Positions 59,715-64,000 of a stretch of DNA of 64,000 nucleotides are shown here, piece by piece. The notes beneath the pieces are model-generated. The model saw nothing but the letters and a program-made list of their open reading frames with translations. It did not search any database and was not told where the DNA came from. Both the position numbers and the translations under genes were made by a program. The stretch spans positions 62,001-126,000 of the forward strand of contig NZ_JAAXCV010000032.1 in assembly GCF_012911895.1 (NCBI RefSeq), given 5' to 3'. Numbering within the stretch: the stretch's first letter is position 1; each line of letters starts with the position of its first letter. The DNA comes from Bacillus sp. RO3. Its GTDB lineage: Bacteria; Bacillota; Bacilli; Bacillales; Bacillaceae_B.

Positions 59715-60569
59715 GTGGAACCACTAATTTTAGACGGGAAACGTGTAGCATCTGAGGTAAAAGAAAACCTTAAGACGAGAGTCAATGAACTAAAAGGGAA
59801 GGGCATCACCCCATGTCTTGCCACGGTGCTTGTCGGAGACGATCCATCTTCTGCTACGTATGTGAAGATGAAAGGAAATGCCTGCGCGAAAATCGGGATG
59901 GAATCAAGAAGAATTCATCTTTCCAGGGAAACCACTACACATGAACTTCTCGAAGTCATCCAGGGGCTTAATCAAGATACTTCTGTCCACGGAATTCTGT
60001 TACAGCATCCTGTTCCTCGCCATATCGATGAACGCGCTGCCTTTGAAGCCATCTCCATTGAAAAAGATGTGGACGGGGTCACGAGCCTTGGGTTCGGCCA
60101 GAACTCTTTAGGATTCGGCGAATATCCATCCTGTACACCAGCTGCCATCATGAGCATCATCGATTATTACGATGTGACCCTGGAAGGGAAACACGCTGTC
60201 GTCGTCGGAAGAAGCCCTATCCTCGGAAAACCTGTATCCATGATGCTGTTGAATCGGAATGCAACGGTGACGACATGCCATTCCTATACAGAGAGCCTGC
60301 CTGACATCCTGTCTACTGCGGATATTGTGGTAGCAGCTGTCGGGAAGCCAAATTTCATTCAAGGCGATTGGTTGAAAGAAGGGGCTGTCGTCCTTGATGC
60401 AGGTTACAACAAAGGGAACGTAGGGGATATCGATTATGAGGCATGCTATGAAAAAGCCAGTGCAATCACTCCTGTGCCCGGTGGAGTAGGACCTGTGACC
60501 ATTTCTATGCTTTTAAAGCAAACCGTCGATTCTGCCGAAAAATACGGTGCTGTTCTCCAACATTCATAA
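59715..60569 (+). CDS. folD: Methylene-THF dehydrogenase/cyclohydrolase FolD
   Basis: Bifunctional enzyme of 284 residues, normal length. It converts 5,10-methylene-THF to 10-formyl-THF for purine synthesis. YVKMKGNACAKIGM holds the YxxxK lysine; VHGILLQHPVPRHI, DVDGVTSLGFG and VVVGRSPILGKPVSMMLLN are typical. The GTG start at 59715 is preceded by AGGAGGG. The gene stands alone behind a ZTP riboswitch, not in the usual nusB-folD-xseA row, so it may be a relocated or second copy. Confidence 0.96.
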   Translation: MEPLILDGKRVASEVKENLKTRVNELKGKGITPCLATVLVGDDPSSATYVKMKGNACAKIGMESRRIHLSRETTTHELLEVIQGLNQDTSVHGILLQHPVPRHIDERAAFEAISIEKDVDGVTSLGFGQNSLGFGEYPSCTPAAIMSIIDYYDVTLEGKHAVVVGRSPILGKPVSMMLLNRNATVTTCHSYTESLPDILSTADIVVAAVGKPNFIQGDWLKEGAVVLDAGYNKGNVGDIDYEACYEKASAITPVPGGVGPVTISMLLKQTVDSAEKYGAVLQHS

Positions 60570-60578
60570 CTCATAATG

Positions 60579-60619
60579 AAAAAGGGACTGATTCTACAAC
60601 AAAGAGTCAGTCCCTTTTT
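60579..60619 (+). terminator. folD terminator
   Basis: AAAAAGGGACTGA and TCAGTCCCTTTTT pair around a 15-base loop. Confidence 0.9.
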
Positions 60620-60691
60620 CTATTTTACACTTATGATTTCTTCATTTCAGGAAAGAATGGTAAGGAATCGAATAGATAAAGGGGCGTTACG

Positions 60692-62233
60692 ATGGACACA
60701 CCAAATCAACCAGCTTTCTCCCATACTCCCGAGCCATATTGGAGGGAAACGAGTAAGCTTCCACAGTTTAAGAAGCTCAGCCACAATATAAAAGTGGATG
60801 CCACTGTCGTCGGCGGCGGAATTGCTGGTATCACCACTGCTTACTTGCTTGCCAAAGGCGGCAAAAAAGTGGCCCTGATCGAGGCCGATCAGTTGTTGAA
60901 CGGAACTACCGGACATACAACAGCCAAGATCTCCGCTCAACATGGATTGATTTACGATGAACTCATCCAGCATTTCGGGGAAGAGTTTGCAAAGAAGTAT
61001 TATCTTTCCCAGTCGAAGGCCCTGCAATTTATTACAGATACGATCTCCACTGAGAACATTGATTGCCAGTTTTCAAATGAGGACTCGTATGTCTACAGTA
61101 CAAGTGATCATTATGCCAAGAAGATTGAAAAGGAGTATGAAGCCTACGAGAAGTTAGGGATCAACGGTGAGCTTGTAAACAGGCTCCCCATCGACCTGTC
61201 CATTAAAAATGCCGTGGTCATGAAAGATCAAGCTCAATTCCACCCTTTGAACTATTTGAAAGCGCTGGTTGATTCATTTACGGGGATGGGGGGGCAAATC
61301 TTTGAAGGAACAGCCGCTAAGACCGTTAATGAGGGAGATTTCACCCAATTAGTGACGGCAGACGGATATCATCTGGACAGCGAGCATGTGGCCATCTGTT
61401 CTCACTTTCCTTTTTATGATGGAATGGGATTTTATTTCACGAGAATGTACGCAGAACGTTCTTATATCCTCGGAGTGAAGACAAAAAAAGACTTTCCTGG
61501 GGGGATGTACATCAGTGCCGAAGAACCCACCCGTTCCCTCCGCTATCAAGATGATGTGGACGGAGGAAAGCTCATTCTAATCGGCGGGGATAAACATAAA
61601 ACAGGTCAGGGAAAAGATACGATGGAACACTATCTGGCATTACAGGAATTCGGTGAGGAAGTCCTCGGCATAGAAGAAGCGCGTTACAGATGGTCCGCAC
61701 AAGATTTAATCACCCTGGACAAAATCCCTTACATCGGAAATGTAACCGAGAAGCACCCCGCTATTTTTGTAGGGACCGGTTTTAATAAATGGGGTATGAC
61801 GTCCGGTACTCTGGCTGGCCAGATCATATCTGATAAGATCTTAGGCAACCATCACATCTATGCTGATGTATATACTCCTTCTCGATTTGTTGCAGATCCG
61901 AGCATCAAGCACTTCTTTAAGGAAAACATCAATGTCGCCGGACAGCTTATCAAGGGAAAATTACAAATAACAACTAAAAAACCCCAGGAACTAAAAAAAG
62001 GCGAAGGAGATGTCGTGAACCTGAACGGACGGCGATGCGGTGGATATCGGGATGAAGAAGGAAAACTCCACGTCGTGGATACCACCTGCACCCACCTCGG
62101 CTGCGAAACCGAATGGAACCACGGAGACCTGACATGGGACTGCCCTTGTCACGGATCCCGGTTCTCCATAGACGGACAAGTCATCGAAGGGCCTGCCGAT
62201 AAGCCGCTGCCGACATATGATGTAAAGGACTGA
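60692..62233 (+). CDS. yhfW: FAD-dependent oxidoreductase with C-terminal Rieske domain (YhfW)
   Basis: Protein of 513 residues. The DAO-type FAD domain starts at residue ~35 (ATVVGGGIAGITTAYLLAKG, then IEADQLLNGTTGHTTAKISA). The C-terminal ~80 residues are a Rieske 2Fe-2S domain with CTHLGC and CPCHGSRF. The arrangement is that of B. subtilis YhfW. The substrate is unknown, possibly an amine or amino acid. GGGGCG precedes the ATG. The stop codon overlaps a copy of the dispersed GAGGGACGGACCTTT repeat. Confidence 0.92.
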   Translation: MDTPNQPAFSHTPEPYWRETSKLPQFKKLSHNIKVDATVVGGGIAGITTAYLLAKGGKKVALIEADQLLNGTTGHTTAKISAQHGLIYDELIQHFGEEFAKKYYLSQSKALQFITDTISTENIDCQFSNEDSYVYSTSDHYAKKIEKEYEAYEKLGINGELVNRLPIDLSIKNAVVMKDQAQFHPLNYLKALVDSFTGMGGQIFEGTAAKTVNEGDFTQLVTADGYHLDSEHVAICSHFPFYDGMGFYFTRMYAERSYILGVKTKKDFPGGMYISAEEPTRSLRYQDDVDGGKLILIGGDKHKTGQGKDTMEHYLALQEFGEEVLGIEEARYRWSAQDLITLDKIPYIGNVTEKHPAIFVGTGFNKWGMTSGTLAGQIISDKILGNHHIYADVYTPSRFVADPSIKHFFKENINVAGQLIKGKLQITTKKPQELKKGEGDVVNLNGRRCGGYRDEEGKLHVVDTTCTHLGCETEWNHGDLTWDCPCHGSRFSIDGQVIEGPADKPLPTYDVKD

Positions 62234-62246
62234 GGGACGGACCTTT
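62232..62246 (+). repeat. Dispersed repeat copy GAGGGACGGACCTTT
   Basis: Starts inside the yhfW stop codon (TGA) and runs into the spacer. Confidence 0.7.
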
Positions 62247-62247
62247 A

Positions 62248-62478
62248 GTGGGAGCTCTTAATGTCGTATATGGCCCGGGAAATAAATCGAACCAGAAGGA
62301 TACATGGCATATTTTGTCGTATCCCGACAGAGAATATTTCCTTGATTATGTCTCACACTATAAATGCTTGAGTTACTATATTGGGAGGGATTCTGAATGG
62401 GAAGAACCAAACAGGGTAATCGAAATGCTCAAAGTAATACGAATGCTAAAAGAGGAAATCGGACGAGCTCTGAATTAG
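62248..62478 (+). CDS. Hypothetical protein, YhzC-like in position
   Basis: Reading frame of 76 residues starting from GTG. The text is protein-like, rich in aromatics (SYPDREYFLDYVSHYKCLSY, then EWEEPNRVIEMLKVIRML). No membrane segment. The ribosome site is poor, so the start is uncertain. B. subtilis has a small gene, yhzC, near yhfW; I could not confirm homology. Its last 82 bases overlap the next small gene in another frame. Confidence 0.45.
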   Translation: MGALNVVYGPGNKSNQKDTWHILSYPDREYFLDYVSHYKCLSYYIGRDSEWEEPNRVIEMLKVIRMLKEEIGRALN

Positions 62479-62531
62479 TGGAGTTTACAACCGGGCAGGC
62501 GAACACGAAGAAGAACCGACCACAAGACTAG
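62397..62531 (+). CDS. Small hydrophilic protein with SASP-like composition
   Basis: Reading frame of 44 residues, MGRTKQGNRNAQSNTNAKRG, then NRTSSELVEFTTGQANTKKN. GGGAGGGA lies six bases before the ATG, an excellent ribosome site. Composition (N, Q, T, K, R, no aromatics but F) and a Glu-Phe segment recall small acid-soluble spore proteins, but I do not recognise a family. A strong terminator follows. It overlaps the upstream 76-codon frame by 82 bases. Confidence 0.5.
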   Translation: MGRTKQGNRNAQSNTNAKRGNRTSSELVEFTTGQANTKKNRPQD

Positions 62532-62550
62532 TAACCCTCGCTTCAAGAAA

Positions 62551-62608
62551 GAATAACCGGCAGCGTCAACTGAAGTTCAGGTGACGCTGCTTACGGTTAT
62601 TCTTTTTT
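62551..62608 (+). terminator. Terminator before DinB-like gene
   Basis: GAATAACCG and CGGTTATTC enclose GCAGCGTCA and TGACGCTGC (offset by a few bases) and are followed by T6. Confidence 0.88.
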
Positions 62609-62697
62609 ACATTTTGTTGATAAGCTCTATATTACATAAAGGAATCGATGGTCCAATCACGAATACGTTAAAGAGACATGGATGAGGAGGAGTTAAC

Positions 62698-63213
62698 ATG
62701 AGGGAACATATGGTATTTCAACAAATGGAGTTCATCAGGCTGCGGACATTGGCTGCACTGGATGCGACAACCGAACAACAGGCGGATGACATGCCTTCTG
62801 GATTTAGAAATTCAATCAGATGGAATTTAGGTCATATTCTGCTGTCACAGGAAAACATCTTATTCTCTTTTGCAGGGGAAAACGTCCGAAAATCACTTCC
62901 CCCAGAGTATGGGGAGCTATTTGGCTTCAACACAAGTCCTGAAACATGGAACGGGCTCACTCCCCCTTCACTGAAGGAGCTCCGTGAAAAATTGGAGGAA
63001 CAACCACGACGGGTGAAAGAGGTCTTCTCCGGCCGCTTGGATGAAGTAGGCGAAAAGCCGTTTGTCCTCGGTGAACATACCTCGTTTACCACTTTAGGTG
63101 AAGTTCTTTCTTTTGCAAACTGGCATGAAGGGTTACACCAGGGAACCATCACATCCATCAAACGGGTACAGGGTATCGAGAGCCTGTGGGAAAAGGCAGA
63201 AGAAAAAGTGTAG
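62698..63213 (+). CDS. DinB-family protein
   Basis: DinB superfamily protein of 171 residues. Metal ligands are likely H in IRWNLGHILLSQENI and in FANWHEGLHQGTITSIKR (two histidines). The PPSLKELREKLEEQPRRVKE segment is typical of the DinB_2 group. Activity unknown; bacillithiol-dependent transferases belong to this family. AGGAGGAG precedes the ATG. It is convergent with msrAB, and a shared hairpin separates them. Confidence 0.88.
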   Translation: MREHMVFQQMEFIRLRTLAALDATTEQQADDMPSGFRNSIRWNLGHILLSQENILFSFAGENVRKSLPPEYGELFGFNTSPETWNGLTPPSLKELREKLEEQPRRVKEVFSGRLDEVGEKPFVLGEHTSFTTLGEVLSFANWHEGLHQGTITSIKRVQGIESLWEKAEEKV

Positions 63214-63219
63214 CATGTG

Positions 63220-63251
63220 AAAAGGCGTGGCCAACCCGAGCCATGCCTTTT
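63220..63251. terminator. Terminator between DinB-like gene and msrAB
   Basis: AAAAGGCGTGGC and GCCATGCCTTTT pair with one mismatch. A and T tracts make it bidirectional. It touches the msrAB stop codon. Confidence 0.8.
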
Positions 63252-64000
63252 AGCTGCTATGAAATAATATCAAAAAATCCCCATACCCTTCTTCTTCTAA
63301 GTCTCCCTTGGGAATAAAGCGTAGTGAGGCAGAGTTGATACAATAACGTAATCCTTTAGGACCTGGACCATCTGTAAATACATGCCCGAGATGGGAATCC
63401 GCTTCCCTGCTTCTGACTTCCACCCGGGTCGAGGGATGGGACAAGTCGTATTGTTCTTTGACACTGGCATCCATAACGGGCCTCGTAAAGCTGGGCCACC
63501 CACAGCCGCTGTCATACTGGTCTTTAGACGTGAATAAAGGCTCCCCTGAAACGATATCCACGTATATCCCTTCTTCCGTGTTATCCCAGTACTCATTTTC
63601 GTAAGGGGGTTCGGTTCCATTTTCCTGGGTAACGAAGTATTGCATGTCTGTCAGCGTTTCCTTTAAGTACGAACGATCTTCAGGCCAATACCTTTTCAAG
63701 AAATCTTCCCGTCCGGAGCCCCGCTTGTACAAGGCATAACGAAAGGCATTTCTCTTATAAAAGTCCTGGTGATAATCCTCAGCGGGATAAAACTCCCCTG
63801 CAGGGAGAATCTTCGTTACGACAGGCTCCGGAAAGACCGCACTCTCTGAAAGCTCCCGTTTTGATTGTTCAGCGAGCCTCTTTTGTTTGTCATTATGATA
63901 AAAAATGGCCGTGCGATAGCTGTCACCCCGATCTTTAAACTGTCCTCCTGAATCCGTGGGGTCAATCTGCTTCCAATAAAGACCAAGCAGGTTCTCATAA
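63250..64000 (-). CDS. msrAB: Bifunctional methionine sulfoxide reductase MsrAB, N-terminus outside window
   Basis: The visible 250 codons begin inside the MsrA domain ([30 protein letters not shown]), which reduces methionine-S-sulfoxide. They continue in the same frame through [18 protein letters not shown] into a complete MsrB domain for the R epimer. MsrB motifs: [13 protein letters not shown] with the resolving cysteine, [13 protein letters not shown], and [11 protein letters not shown] with the catalytic cysteine. The CxxC zinc pairs of some MsrBs are absent. The MsrA catalytic GCFW lies beyond the window edge. Fusion of A and B is direct, with no break in frame. Confidence 0.93.
   Translation of the reverse strand, partial: YENLLGLYWKQIDPTDSGGQFKDRGDSYRTAIFYHNDKQKRLAEQSKRELSESAVFPEPVVTKILPAGEFYPAEDYHQDFYKRNAFRYALYKRGSGREDFLKRYWPEDRSYLKETLTDMQYFVTQENGTEPPYENEYWDNTEEGIYVDIVSGEPLFTSKDQYDSGCGWPSFTRPVMDASVKEQYDLSHPSTRVEVRSREADSHLGHVFTDGPGPKGLRYCINSASLRFIPKGDLEEEGYGDFLILFHSS

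Overview
The window is chromosomal DNA of a spore-forming member of the Bacillaceae. Three things support this. Ribosome binding sites are strong (GGAGG) and TTG and GTG starts are frequent. Sporulation and germination genes are present (pbpG, rsfA, cwlJ, gerQ, an sda-like gene). The gene order from about 2 to 29 kb follows the Bacillus subtilis ywj-ywi-ywh-ywg-ywf-ywd block. No rRNA, tRNA, CRISPR array, insertion sequence or complete prophage was seen.

Layout. 0-4.4 kb (minus): a beta-oxidation/butyrate cluster, fadF, thiolase and hydroxyacyl-CoA dehydrogenase, with a FadR operator and a cre site. 4.7-7.6 kb (plus): cardiolipin synthase-like gene, uvsE, PAP2 phosphatase. 8-13.7 kb (minus): XapX protein, argS, ywiB, a dihydroflavonol-reductase-like gene, speB, speE. 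14-19 kb: pbpG, ywhD, ywhC, ywhB, a decayed membrane gene, ywgA. 19-31 kb: ywfO, a DUF1450 gene, rsfA, lipL, pta, hemQ, cwlJ-gerQ, ywdK, ywdI, a potassium channel, ung beside a perfect parS site, a DUF4230 gene, a general stress gene, pdxK. 31.5-36.4 kb: yojF-bshB2, a TetR-controlled ABC exporter, and an SDR preceded by a helically phased tandem repeat. 36.4-39.5 kb: the most unusual segment. 39.5-53.4 kb: sugar dehydrogenase, HAD phosphatases, AtoE and YjiH transporters, an sda-like gene, a sensor kinase with an unknown membrane protein, the threonine-to-glycine pair tdh-kbl, and lactate permease. 53.6-64 kb: PatB-type lyase, two DinB-like proteins, a DNA-alkylation-repair-like protein with a tiny Cys-rich partner, YczE, an operon of SDR, QueA-like and glyoxalase-like genes, folD behind a ZTP riboswitch, a Rieske oxidoreductase, and a partial msrAB fusion.

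Main candidate system (36.59-39.47 kb). A two-gene operon encodes what look like the halves of a split sigma factor of the SigO-RsoA type: a region-4 protein followed by a region-2-like protein. A textbook Bacillus LexA (SOS) box lies 16 bp before the first start codon. Downstream lie two peptidoglycan hydrolases without signal peptides (an M15 peptidase with a peptidoglycan-binding domain, and an amidase), a YvrJ-family small membrane protein and a 32-residue holin-like-toxin-type peptide. In B. subtilis yvrJ is also associated with the sigO-rsoA locus. The set reads like a DNA-damage-inducible lysis or release module driven by a split sigma factor. The SOS link and the lytic role are inferences.

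Regulation read directly from the sequence includes cre sites (thiolase, pta, kbl), a FadR box, a TetR double operator, a palindromic operator over the promoter of the reductase gene, a sigma-B-type promoter, a ZTP riboswitch with possible PurR boxes, and a dispersed GAGGGACGGACCT repeat that recurs only between genes, apart from one probable chance match in yojF.
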